DNA of 12,587 bases from Candidatus Hydrogenedentota bacterium. GTDB lineage: Bacteria > Hydrogenedentota > Hydrogenedentia > Hydrogenedentales > SLHB01. The translations under genes and the position numbers were made by a program. This document shows positions 5,547 to 12,587 of this stretch, in pieces. Each line of letters starts with the position of its first letter. The stretch's first letter is position 1. The notes beneath the pieces are model-generated. The model ran no database searches, was not told where the DNA came from, and was given only the letters and a program-made list of their open reading frames with translations. The stretch covers positions 1 to 12,587 of the forward strand of contig SLSB01000311.1 in the NCBI GenBank assembly GCA_007130675.1, in the 5' to 3' direction.

Positions 5547-8258
5547 ATGCGCTGCATTATGTCCATAATCTTTTGCATGTCTGCCGTAGGTGTCTTCGGT
5601 TTCTGGGCGGCTGCCGCACCGGTGGGCGGCAACGACGTCGAGATCGAGACCGAGCACCTCAAGCTGGTACTGCCTGCCGACGGTCCCGGCGCGGTTTCCT
5701 GGTTTGGCCGGCGCGACAGCGCACGCAACCAGGCTGCGGGCGACGGGCTGCTCCTCGAGGGCTTCGGAGTGGGCAGCTTCTACGTGCCCAACCGGAGGCT
5801 GAACGTCAAGTTCGAGGTGCTTGACGACGTCCCTGGCCGGCCGGTGCTGCGCTATGCCTACGACTGCGACGGCCCCAACATCTCGGGTCTCAAGGTCCGC
5901 CGACTCATCGAGCCGCTGCCCGACGAAGCGTCGCTGCGTGTTCGCTGGACGGTCGAAAATGCGGGCGATGAAGATCAGTGGGTGGCGCCGTGGGTGCGTG
6001 CCGAGCTTGCGCCGGGCGGGACTTTTGACACAGCCGACCGCATCGATATCCCGACGCTCGAAGGCGTCCGGCGGGCGACGGGCCATGGCTATTATCCCGC
6101 CTCGCGCAACTGGATTGCCGCAACCGACACCCAGTTGCGCGAAACAGTGTATTTGGTGTTCGACGCCGGGCGCCTCCATTCATTTCTTGTCGAGCCGAAC
6201 CTCGAGGCGGGGTACGCCGGCGTACAGGCCGCTTATGTGCCGAGCCTGTTCAGGGGCGAGACGGCATGGGAGACAACGTATCGGATCAACATGGTCCGGG
6301 GCTTGTCGCACGTCGATTTCGCGACCACCGAACTGGCTGCTCAGGTCGATTACGAACCCGGACGGCTGGTTTTGCATTTCGCTGCCGCGCGCGATTTGCC
6401 GCCGCTGGTTATCAAGACATCCGTGCTTGCTCCTAACGGCCGGGTCTGGAGGCTCGAACCCAAACAATTCACTCTCGATACCGGCACGGTGGTTCGCTGC
6501 ACCTACGACTGGGTAGCCCCCGCGGAGGGCCCGTATGACCTCATCGCGCTGTTTGAAAAAGACGGGCAGCCGTTCGAACTCGGGGAGGGCCTGAATGTCC
6601 CGCACGGCGCCATGGATACCCAGTTTTACGTGGGCAGGGCCGAGCAATGGGACATGGAGGCCTGGACGGCGGCCCCCCACACCCTGGACCGGCAGCCCCG
6701 CACTCTCGAGCGCCCCATGGCCGCTCGCGGCGATACGGCCATCTGGTTCGAGCCAGCGCTCAACAAGGTTTTTCGCGACGACCGCCCCGTGCCCACCGGA
6801 ATCATTGACCCGACCGCGCGCATAAGTCTAGCGCGCAACGAGCGGGAGTCCTTCCAGATTGTGCTGCGTCCTCCGGAAGGCATGCACTGGCGGGATGTCG
6901 CGCTGCATATCCCGGACCTTGTGAATTCCGCGGCGAATGCCCGCATTTCCGCCGAGAACATCCGGGCGTACCGCGTGGGCTACTGTCCCGTTCCGGTGCC
7001 AAGCTATTTCGAGGGTCCAACGGGCGAGTGGCCCGACCCCCTCGAACCGTTGACACCCTTTGTGGCAGAAGGCGGGGTCTGCTCACCATTGTGGGTGACG
7101 GTATACGCGCCCCCCGGCACGCCTCCGGGGGTCTACCGCGGTTTGCTCGAGGTGGCCGCGGCCAATGGCGGCCCTACCGAGTTCTGGCTCGAGGCTACCG
7201 TGTACGATTTCGAGCTGCCGCAGGTGCCTGCGCTCAAGACCGATTTCGGGTTCTGGGCCGAGGGCGCACTCGCCATGAACCGCCGCATGGGATACACGGG
7301 CAGCGCTGCCGACCTCGAACACGCATATTTGCGCGACGCTTTCGAACATCGCGTCACGCTGCGTGAGGCCGTCATGCTCCCTCGGGAAAGCGCGGACTAC
7401 GAAGCCAGTCTGGCGGCCTACGAAGAACGCCTGCCCCTACTCGAGCACGCCAGCACGTTTGCGGTGCCCGCGTCGCTGCTCGATGCGCCGGCGCAGCTTG
7501 GAAAGGCGCAAGCGTTTGCGCAGCGCCACGGGCTTACCGAGCGGGCATTCGGCCACATCGGCGACGAACCGCCCCAGCCCGCATGGCCCCGCTTGTTCGA
7601 GCGCATGCAGAACTGGCTCGATACCAGCCCCAATATCCCGATGATGGTCTCGACATATGGACTTCAGCCGTTTTTGTCCGATGCCGCGCAGATCTGGTGC
7701 ATTCACCTTCCGATGTTCGACACCGTCAACGGAAGAATCATTCTCGAACGGATAGCCGATGGCGGCGAGGTGTGGGCCTATATTAACCACAGCCCACCAA
7801 GGCCTTACGCCAATTTCTTCGTGGATTTTGCCGCCATCGAGCACCGGGTTCTGTTCTGGCAGCTCTATGCGCTCGGCGTGCGCGGCTTGCATTACTGGAG
7901 CATCAATTATGTGCCGGGCGACCGCGACCCTCGCGAAGGGCTTGGCGACATTACGCCCGTCAGCGGCGACGGATTCCTCGTCTACCCGTCGGCCACCGGT
8001 CCCACGCCTTCCATACGCTGGGAGACGATCCGCGATGGCATCGAGGACTATGATTATCTGATGCTGTTCCGTGCGTTGCAGCGAAGAGCGGAGGAAACCG
8101 GAAACGAGGCGCTTCTCGCACGTGTTCGAACGGCGGCCAACCTCGAACCTGTCGTGCCGGACCTGGTGAGCTTCACGCGGGACCCCGAGGTCATGATGGA
8201 ACAGCGGGACGCAATCGCACGTGCTATCGAGGAAATGCAAGCGGTATTGGATCGCTGA
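5547..8258 (+). CDS. Secreted GH123/DUF4091-like glycoside hydrolase
   Basis: A 903-residue exported protein. The ATG at 5547 has AGGAG ten bases upstream and opens a Sec signal peptide (MRCIMSIIFCMSAVGVFGFW, then AAAAP, cleavage near residue 24); no lipobox is seen. Residues about 30-400 form a beta-rich region I cannot name. From about 410 the layout follows the GH123/DUF4091 group: a sandwich containing ISLARNERESFQIVLRP (near 427), WVTVYAPPGTPPGVYRG and VYDFELPQVPALKTDFGFW, then a barrel with GHIGDEPPQ. D673 and E674 correspond to the Asp-Glu pair used in substrate-assisted catalysis in GH123. A C-terminal DUF4091 segment begins near 800 and includes PSIRWETIRDGIEDYDYL. The first characterised GH123 enzymes are beta-N-acetylgalactosaminidases, but the substrate here is open. 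It reads away from ilvB and converges on the AnmK-like gene. Confidence 0.85.
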   Translation: MRCIMSIIFCMSAVGVFGFWAAAAPVGGNDVEIETEHLKLVLPADGPGAVSWFGRRDSARNQAAGDGLLLEGFGVGSFYVPNRRLNVKFEVLDDVPGRPVLRYAYDCDGPNISGLKVRRLIEPLPDEASLRVRWTVENAGDEDQWVAPWVRAELAPGGTFDTADRIDIPTLEGVRRATGHGYYPASRNWIAATDTQLRETVYLVFDAGRLHSFLVEPNLEAGYAGVQAAYVPSLFRGETAWETTYRINMVRGLSHVDFATTELAAQVDYEPGRLVLHFAAARDLPPLVIKTSVLAPNGRVWRLEPKQFTLDTGTVVRCTYDWVAPAEGPYDLIALFEKDGQPFELGEGLNVPHGAMDTQFYVGRAEQWDMEAWTAAPHTLDRQPRTLERPMAARGDTAIWFEPALNKVFRDDRPVPTGIIDPTARISLARNERESFQIVLRPPEGMHWRDVALHIPDLVNSAANARISAENIRAYRVGYCPVPVPSYFEGPTGEWPDPLEPLTPFVAEGGVCSPLWVTVYAPPGTPPGVYRGLLEVAAANGGPTEFWLEATVYDFELPQVPALKTDFGFWAEGALAMNRRMGYTGSAADLEHAYLRDAFEHRVTLREAVMLPRESADYEASLAAYEERLPLLEHASTFAVPASLLDAPAQLGKAQAFAQRHGLTERAFGHIGDEPPQPAWPRLFERMQNWLDTSPNIPMMVSTYGLQPFLSDAAQIWCIHLPMFDTVNGRIILERIADGGEVWAYINHSPPRPYANFFVDFAAIEHRVLFWQLYALGVRGLHYWSINYVPGDRDPREGLGDITPVSGDGFLVYPSATGPTPSIRWETIRDGIEDYDYLMLFRALQRRAEETGNEALLARVRTAANLEPVVPDLVSFTRDPEVMMEQRDAIARAIEEMQAVLDR

Positions 8259-8289
8259 GAATAGTAGAACCAGTAACGCGTAACCGGCC

Positions 8290-9450
8290 TTACGGCATGG
8301 TGATCTGCCCAACAACTACGGGCCGTTTCGCGCCGGTGGCCGACGGGATATTGGCCGGATTTCCAAAGATAGTCTCATTGGCCATGATGCACGCGCTGAG
8401 GGGGTCCACCACATTGCATGGAATCTTGTAACGATCCGTTTTGCGCAACACGGCTTCCTTTATCCCGGTCTTCACATTGCGCATCAAGGTCTTGTTGCGC
8501 AGGCCCTCTCCGCTGAGAATCAGCCTCGATATCGAATAATTTGGATACACGAAGCGTGTGAATGCCCGCGTAATGCTGTATCCGACGGCCATGGTCACGG
8601 TGGCGAGCATATCCTCGAGCGAATGGTCCCGCCGCCCGTTGAGGGCATCCCTGAGGTACTCTTCCGGGCCGAACTCGTTGCGGCTGGTGCTCTTCGGGGG
8701 CACTCGCAAAAAGTAGGGGTGGCTCAGGAGATAGTCGAGAAATTCGTCGATCACGAGACCCTTGCCGGCAATGGCCCCGTCACGGTCGCGCGTTTGTGTG
8801 GCGTGAGTCAGAATCCGTACCGAGCTGTCGATGCTGACCAGGCACGGCCCGACATCGAACGCTATCACATCCTTCAACTCGGGGGTTACCACCGTAACAC
8901 TCGCAAAACCGCCCAAGTGCAGGCAGGCGTTCACACGATCCGGCCGGTGAAACAGCACCCAGTCCGCAAACGGATGCAGCACATTGCCCTGACCGCCGAC
9001 CGCCATGTCGGCCGGTGCGAAATGCGATACAACAGGGAGGCCCGTGCGTGCTGCAATCATACTGGGTTCACCGAGCGCGAGATGCCCCGTGGCGGTGTCG
9101 GGGCCCCGCGAGGGCACGTGTCCCGCCGTGTATCCCGGCGACGATACAAAGTCCACATCGAGGTTTTCCGACTGCGCCCACTCGATTAGACCGCTGGCCA
9201 CCTCGGCCAGCTCGGTTCCAAGTTCAAAGTTCAGCGCAGCCAACTCAACGGCGGACTTTCGCGTCGACAGCAGGCGGTTCTGCAGTCCAGGCGGGTGGCG
9301 GAAATGCTTGTCCTTGACAACTTTTATCAGCATTTCGGGTCCAGACCCTTTGATGCGCACCAGCGCAGCATCCACGCCAAGGCACGCGCTGTCAGCTGTC
9401 ACCCCGATTGCATAGCGCACGGTTTTGTCTCGAATGCTGGTCAGTTTCAT
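8290..9450 (-). CDS. Divergent anhydro-N-acetylmuramic acid kinase (AnmK)-family protein
   Basis: A 386-residue ASKHA-fold protein. True AnmK opens and phosphorylates 1,6-anhydro-MurNAc during cell-wall recycling. Family landmarks present are PSMIAARTGLPVVSHFAPADMAVGGQG, with the likely catalytic aspartate D148, LHLGGFAS (178-184), and LLSHPYFLRVPPKSTSRNEFGPEYL-like sequence around 241-266. The nucleotide-binding signatures are altered. The N-terminal SGTSMDG loop reads ADSACLG (19-25), the HGQT loop reads PGYT, the DTGPGN loop reads DVGPCL (199-204), and the late CGGGxxN loop reads SGEGLRN (313-319). It may therefore be a non-kinase, a sensor, or a kinase with another substrate. The ATG at 9450 has AGGA four bases upstream. 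It follows the BadF-type kinase gene after 120 bases and ends 31 bases from the convergent GH123-like gene. Confidence 0.82.
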   Translation of the reverse strand: MKLTSIRDKTVRYAIGVTADSACLGVDAALVRIKGSGPEMLIKVVKDKHFRHPPGLQNRLLSTRKSAVELAALNFELGTELAEVASGLIEWAQSENLDVDFVSSPGYTAGHVPSRGPDTATGHLALGEPSMIAARTGLPVVSHFAPADMAVGGQGNVLHPFADWVLFHRPDRVNACLHLGGFASVTVVTPELKDVIAFDVGPCLVSIDSSVRILTHATQTRDRDGAIAGKGLVIDEFLDYLLSHPYFLRVPPKSTSRNEFGPEEYLRDALNGRRDHSLEDMLATVTMAVGYSITRAFTRFVYPNYSISRLILSGEGLRNKTLMRNVKTGIKEAVLRKTDRYKIPCNVVDPLSACIMANETIFGNPANIPSATGAKRPVVVGQITMP

Positions 9451-9522
9451 GTCATCCTGCCGTGTTTGGGTCTTCTACACTAACGTCTGTATGATCAGGC
9501 AGCGTCGCCAGTTTACACAATT

Positions 9523-9534
9523 CTTTGCGCAAAG
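9523..9534. promoter_or_regulatory. Perfect 12-base palindrome upstream of the AnmK-like gene
   Basis: CTTTGCGCAAAG is a perfect 12-base palindrome in the 120-base spacer between the BadF-type kinase gene and the AnmK-like gene, 73 bases before the AnmK-like start. Its CG-containing centre is reminiscent of LacI-family operators. No convincing -35/-10 pair was found beside it, so a regulatory role is a guess. Confidence 0.3.
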
Positions 9535-9570
9535 TGTACTCTCTCCCGGCCGAACTCTCAATCCTCTATT

Positions 9571-10518
9571 TCAGAATCCGTGCGCGCCCATTCGCGCCTC
9601 CGATGCCAACAAGGTTTTTGGGAGGTTTTCAGCGCGTATCATCGCCAGCGCGGCACGATGGCCCCGCACGGGGGCCAACTCAGGAACCGTGTGCACGCCC
9701 AGCGCCCGAAGACGTATCCGAAATGCCTCAATATACCGCGGGCAATGCTCGAAGACGCCGCCATTGAGCAGCACGGGAGTATCGAGTGGCAGGTCGTGTT
9801 TCCGGAATCCCGCGCGCACCTGTTCTGCCATACGCTTCGCCTGAGCAACGATGCACTCGTCGGCCACCGCGTCATAGTCCGCCGCCTGCGCGACGGCCGG
9901 CGCAAGCCCCGCAATATCACGTATCGAGGCATTGCGCACCCAAGGCACCAGCATATGAAAGGAGTCCACGCCCGCAGCCTCGGGCAGGAGTTCCGTCAAT
10001 GCCGTGTCGGGCGCCAGTCCATCCAAGGCGCGTGCCGCCGCGCGAAGCGCGCTCTGCCCTATCTGAAACGCGCTTCCATCGTCTCCGAAAAAAGCCCCGC
10101 GGCCGCCAATGAACGCGGACAGGCCGCCGGACGCCTGCGCCACCACACTCGAGCCGGTTCCCGCCACTGCCAGGATGCCCGGTGCGTCGCCAACGTTGGC
10201 GAACAAGATAGGCCGGATGTCACCGGCGACTACCGCGCGCGGCGCTTGAAACTGTTCACACAGCCGTCCGGCCAGCCACGACGCCATGCCCGAAGTCCAC
10301 GCGCCCGAGATGGCCGCGCCGATGCCGTCCACCCTGCCCGCGTTGCCCGCGAGGGCTTCGCGGCCCACATCGGTCAAAACCGATATGCACGTGTCCAGCC
10401 CAAGCGCCATGGGATTCGATGCATCCCCGCGTGCCTCATGAAGCAAACGCCCTTCCGCGTCGTACAGGCCCGCGCGGGTTGCCGTACCGCCGCCGTCAAA
10501 TGCAAGGTAGTGCTTCAT
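9571..10518 (-). CDS. BadF/BadG-family sugar kinase (N-acetylglucosamine/MurNAc kinase-like)
   Basis: A 315-residue ASKHA kinase of the BadF/BadG/BcrA/BcrD ATPase family, whose single-subunit bacterial members include N-acetylglucosamine and N-acetylmuramic acid kinases. Motifs are in order: the phosphate-1 loop DGGGT (8-12), a GD at 99-100 where the catalytic aspartate is expected, the phosphate-2 loop AGTGSS (119-124), GGRGAFFGDDGSAFQIG (138-154), which resembles the substrate-side segment of GlcNAc kinases, and the adenosine-side LLNGGVF. No Fe-S cysteine cluster is present, which argues against the benzoyl-CoA reductase activators of the same family. I chose the ATG at 10518 because it shares ATGA with the stop of the upstream GH1-like gene, so the two are translationally coupled. 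The exact sugar is unproven. Confidence 0.88.
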   Translation of the reverse strand: MKHYLAFDGGGTATRAGLYDAEGRLLHEARGDASNPMALGLDTCISVLTDVGREALAGNAGRVDGIGAAISGAWTSGMASWLAGRLCEQFQAPRAVVAGDIRPILFANVGDAPGILAVAGTGSSVVAQASGGLSAFIGGRGAFFGDDGSAFQIGQSALRAAARALDGLAPDTALTELLPEAAGVDSFHMLVPWVRNASIRDIAGLAPAVAQAADYDAVADECIVAQAKRMAEQVRAGFRKHDLPLDTPVLLNGGVFEHCPRYIEAFRIRLRALGVHTVPELAPVRGHRAALAMIRAENLPKTLLASEARMGAHGF

Positions 10519-11819
10519 AGCAAGTCGAGCCCTTCGGGAGGATCCCAATCCGGGCAGTAGCGCGCGAGAGCACCTTTCCCAATTCCTCGAGAAGCGGCGA
10601 TATCCCGATAGAGATACGCCGCCGGATTCGGGGTGCGAGCCAGCGTCTCGCGGTGCACGTGCACAAGCCCGTAGTGCGCGTCATAGCCCCGTTCCCACTC
10701 GAAACCATCCAGCAGCGATCTGTGCATATAGCCCTTTACCTCGATTCCTGCTTCGATAGCGCGCTGCACGGCGGCCACGTGCTGCAGCAGATAATGGCGG
10801 CGCGCGCGGTCATCTTCCGTGGCAATTCCGTTGCCCAAAACCACCAGCGGTTTTTCAAATGCCGCGAGTTCAGTCAATACCCCCGTCAGGCCATTGGCAT
10901 CCCTATCGTATTCATGGGGTTTTGCGCTCTCTCCCCTCGAAGTAACCCGCACCGCAATGCCATTGCGCCAGGGGCGGAATCGCACGTGCTGTGCTCCATA
11001 ATAGGATATCCCGATGAAATCCGCCGTGCCCGCCAGCGCGGGGTCCATTCCGAAGGGTCTGGGCCATGCACCTGACGTCAGCGCATGCGGCCATACGGTG
11101 TTTGATAATGCCCGCTCCCATTGGGCGGCCCGAAGGTCCCACGGGCGCGATGCATCGGCGGGGTGCAGCACTTCAGCCAACACGCTCGCACCGATGAGCG
11201 CTTCGGGCGCGGCCTGCCGAAACGCCCGGAATGCCGCCGCCTGCGCTGCCGCCATGTGGCGAAGCGCTTTCCAGCCTGCACGCAGACTCCGCAGACCCGG
11301 TGGCCACAATCCCCACAGATACGCCCTGCGAACCGTGTCGGCCGGGGTCATCAGCGGCACCCAATACCGGCTCAGCGAACCCAGTGCCGAGGCCATTTCT
11401 TGCGCATACATATCGAATACGCAGGGGGCGTCATTGCGCAGCCAACCGCCGCGCGAAGCGAACCATTCCGGCAGCGTCACATCGTACAGGGCTGCAATCG
11501 GCGTGATGCCTTCGGCGCGCATGGCCTCGAACACTTGCCCGTAATGATCGAGCGCCGCCGGGTCCACCTCGCCTTCGCGCGGCATAATGCGGCTCCATTC
11601 GAGCGACACCAGGAGCGCACCAAGCCCGAGCTTTCGCGCCAGCGCGATGTCCTCGTGAAACCGGTTCCAATGATCCGAGGCCGTCTGCGAGGTGGCATCG
11701 CCCGCAATGCGTCCGGGACGCTGTTCCCAGCGCCACCAGTCACTCGAGTAATGCCCGCCCTCGACCGCATGAGCTGAGATCGACGCCCCCCACAAGAAAT
11801 CCGGCGGAAATGTGCTCAC
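10515..11819 (-). CDS. GH1-fold (beta-glucosidase-like) protein lacking both catalytic glutamates
   Basis: A 434-residue cytosolic protein with the layout of family 1 beta-glycosidases: FPPDFLWGASISAHAVEGG at the N-terminus, the WNRFHEDIALARKLGLGALL helix-strand, SLEWSRIMP, GGWL, IGISYYG, GIATEDDRAR and LLDGFEWERGYDAHYGLV. The active site is altered. The acid/base motif TLNEP reads PLMTP (155-159), with T158 at the glutamate position. The nucleophile motif ENG reads GNG (329-331). The glycone-binding glutamine reads A18, the HW pair of LYHWDLP reads D113-V114, and the N of GINYY reads S272. E374-W375 are kept. Classical retaining hydrolysis seems impossible, so it may be a binding protein, sensor or enzyme with new chemistry. 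Start is the GTG at 11819, with only a weak upstream site. It overlaps the sugar kinase gene by four bases (ATGA). Confidence 0.85.
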   Translation of the reverse strand: MSTFPPDFLWGASISAHAVEGGHYSSDWWRWEQRPGRIAGDATSQTASDHWNRFHEDIALARKLGLGALLVSLEWSRIMPREGEVDPAALDHYGQVFEAMRAEGITPIAALYDVTLPEWFASRGGWLRNDAPCVFDMYAQEMASALGSLSRYWVPLMTPADTVRRAYLWGLWPPGLRSLRAGWKALRHMAAAQAAAFRAFRQAAPEALIGASVLAEVLHPADASRPWDLRAAQWERALSNTVWPHALTSGAWPRPFGMDPALAGTADFIGISYYGAQHVRFRPWRNGIAVRVTSRGESAKPHEYDRDANGLTGVLTELAAFEKPLVVLGNGIATEDDRARRHYLLQHVAAVQRAIEAGIEVKGYMHRSLLDGFEWERGYDAHYGLVHVHRETLARTPNPAAYLYRDIAASRGIGKGALARYCPDWDPPEGLDLL

Positions 11820-11939
11820 GTTACTCTGCTTTCCACTGTCATAACTCCATCCGAATCATGCTGGCTTGTCCCGCCGCGCAAGGCACTGCAACCTATCCCC
11901 GGAAGGTCCGGTCTTGTGGCGCCCACCTATCTTTCGACG

Positions 11940-11976
11940 TATAGGTCATATAGGTCCCATAAGCCGTATACGATCC
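11940..11976. repeat. Degenerate 9-base tandem repeat
   Basis: Four consecutive units with a 9-base step are visible: TATAGGTCA, TATAGGTCC, CATAAGCCG and TATACGATCC (the last with an extra base). They lie in the 253-base spacer between the GH1-like gene and the zinc-ribbon gene, which otherwise holds no gene or clear terminator. The AT-rich units stand out from the GC-rich surroundings. Function unknown; it may be a decaying microsatellite or part of a dispersed intergenic repeat. Confidence 0.5.
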
Positions 11977-12072
11977 AAGAAACTCTGCCGCCGCCACAGC
12001 CATCGAAACCGTGCACGTCCGTGTGCGCCCGTGACACACGCCGGTCTGCGCCTGCCCGCCGCGTCCACGGTC

Positions 12073-12429
12073 TCACCCGATAACAGGTTTCTGGAACTCG
12101 AGACCGCAGTACAGGCACCGGTAATGCTTCGACGCGGAAACCCGGCCGCATTGCGGGCATTGCAGCGGCGTGTTGGTGATCTTCCCATCGAGCACCCCGT
12201 CGCGCAGGTCGATCTCGCGGGCCATTTCCTCGAAATCATGATCGGTAAGCCCGAGGCGGTCGCGCAGAATCTCCCACAGGGCCTGGTTCAGCAGCGTAAG
12301 CCGTTCAACTTGGTGCTGGAGTTCGCGCACCTCCGACATCAACTGCGGGGTCATATCCTTCTTCGCGCCTTGAGAGCGCGTCCTGCTGCTCTCGGCCATT
12401 CTATGCAACCCGCCTATCCACAGTCCCAT
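12073..12429 (-). CDS. Small coiled-coil and zinc-ribbon protein of unknown function
   Basis: A 118-residue soluble protein. Residues about 28-60 (QLMSEVRELQHQVERLTLLNQALWEILRDRLG) form a leucine-rich helix likely to be a coiled coil. They are followed by an acidic linker and then a zinc ribbon, CPQC (91-94) with CLYC (105-108), ten residues between the pairs. The ATG at 12429 has GAGGGAGGG seven bases upstream, a better site than that of the ATG at residue 11, though the first ten residues might still be untranslated. The gene begins 25 bases after the stop of the upstream partial gene, so they are probably one operon. Zinc ribbons of this size bind nucleic acid, partner proteins or only structural zinc; no function can be assigned. 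Confidence 0.82.
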   Translation of the reverse strand: MGLWIGGLHRMAESSRTRSQGAKKDMTPQLMSEVRELQHQVERLTLLNQALWEILRDRLGLTDHDFEEMAREIDLRDGVLDGKITNTPLQCPQCGRVSASKHYRCLYCGLEFQKPVIG

Positions 12430-12454
12430 GATTCAGCCCTCCCTCTTGAAATGC

Positions 12455-12587
12455 CTACTCCCGCTCGAAACGCCCGGCAGGATAGCCATTTTCATACGAG
12501 ATCACGTAGGCCCCGCCGGGGACTTCGTAGCGAATGTCTTCTCTGCGCTCGAAATCCGTCAATCCATCGCGCACAATCAGGTCCGGA
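12455..12587 (-). CDS. C-terminal fragment of an unidentified protein (5' end outside window)
   Basis: Reading inward from the window edge on the minus strand, one frame stays open for 44 codons to a TAG at 12457-12455. The visible end includes RDGLTDFERREDIRYEVPGG, then AYVISYENGYPAGRFERE. Composition is that of a real soluble protein (charged, with aromatics and few rare codons). Its stop is 25 bases before the zinc-ribbon gene start and the ribosome-binding site of that gene lies in the gap, which supports an operon. I do not recognise the family from 44 residues. Confidence 0.6.
   Translation of the reverse strand, partial: PDLIVRDGLTDFERREDIRYEVPGGAYVISYENGYPAGRFERE

Noticed and set aside
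5004..6179. 391-codon open frame on the minus strand across the divergent control region
   Set aside because: It runs through the ilvB 5' end, the attenuator, both promoters and the GH123-like gene in the wrong frame, and contains no recognisable motifs.
9580..10560. 326-codon plus-strand open frame opposite the sugar kinase
   Set aside because: Composition is dominated by Arg, His and Pro, as expected of a shadow frame. The minus strand carries a kinase with all expected motifs.
11899..11911. Small hairpin CCGGA-AGG-TCCGG upstream of the GH1-like gene
   Set aside because: Five pairs with a three-base loop and no T run is expected by chance in GC-rich sequence.
1..12587. tRNA or rRNA genes, CRISPR arrays, transposase genes, phage genes
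   Set aside because: I looked for cloverleaf-like segments, regular repeat-spacer patterns and mobile-element proteins and saw none; only the short REP-like element suggests past mobility.

Overview
The window (12,587 bases, roughly 60% G+C by eye) looks like the chromosome of a Gram-negative-type bacterium with a large carbohydrate-active repertoire. A secreted GH123/DUF4091-type protein, divergent sugar-kinase and GH1 homologues and a small coiled-coil/zinc-ribbon protein are the kind of content seen in Planctomycetota, Lentisphaerota or Hydrogenedentota-like genomes. That placement is an inference from gene style; no rRNA or marker gene is present to fix it.

Layout. (1) 1-1747, plus strand: two overlapping family-4 glycosyltransferases, the first cut by the window edge; they look like the end of a surface-glycan operon. 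(2) 1943-2848, plus strand: a ZIP-family divalent metal transporter, ZupT type. (3) 3049-5444, minus strand: a complete valine-regulated acetohydroxy acid synthase operon of the AHAS I type. It has a near-consensus promoter (5416-5444), a valine-rich leader peptide too short for routine gene calling (5276-5374), mutually exclusive antiterminator and terminator hairpins (5220-5327), then ilvB and ilvN. A 68-base REP-like palindromic element sits between ilvB and ilvN. (4) 5478-8258, plus strand, divergent from ilvB: its own promoter and a 903-residue exported GH123/DUF4091-like protein. (5) 8290-11819, minus strand: a sugar-handling group made of a GH1-fold protein translationally coupled (ATGA) to a BadF/BadG-type sugar kinase, followed by an AnmK-family protein. 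(6) 11820-12587, minus strand: a spacer with a short 9-base degenerate tandem repeat, a coiled-coil/zinc-ribbon protein and the 3' end of an unknown gene.

The main results are two. First, the ilvBN leader can be read base by base as a textbook attenuator: eight valines in eleven codons, a pause hairpin around those codons, an antiterminator, and a terminator that shares bases with the antiterminator. The end of the leader peptide resembles E. coli IvbL, so leader, ilvB and ilvN appear to be one conserved unit. Second, the GH1-like protein lacks both catalytic glutamates and most glycone-binding residues, and the neighbouring AnmK-like protein has lost the SGTSMDG and DTGPGN nucleotide-binding signatures. 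The adjacent BadF-type kinase keeps its motifs. Repurposed enzymes placed beside an intact kinase suggest an amino-sugar or glycoside sensing or handling unit of unknown function.
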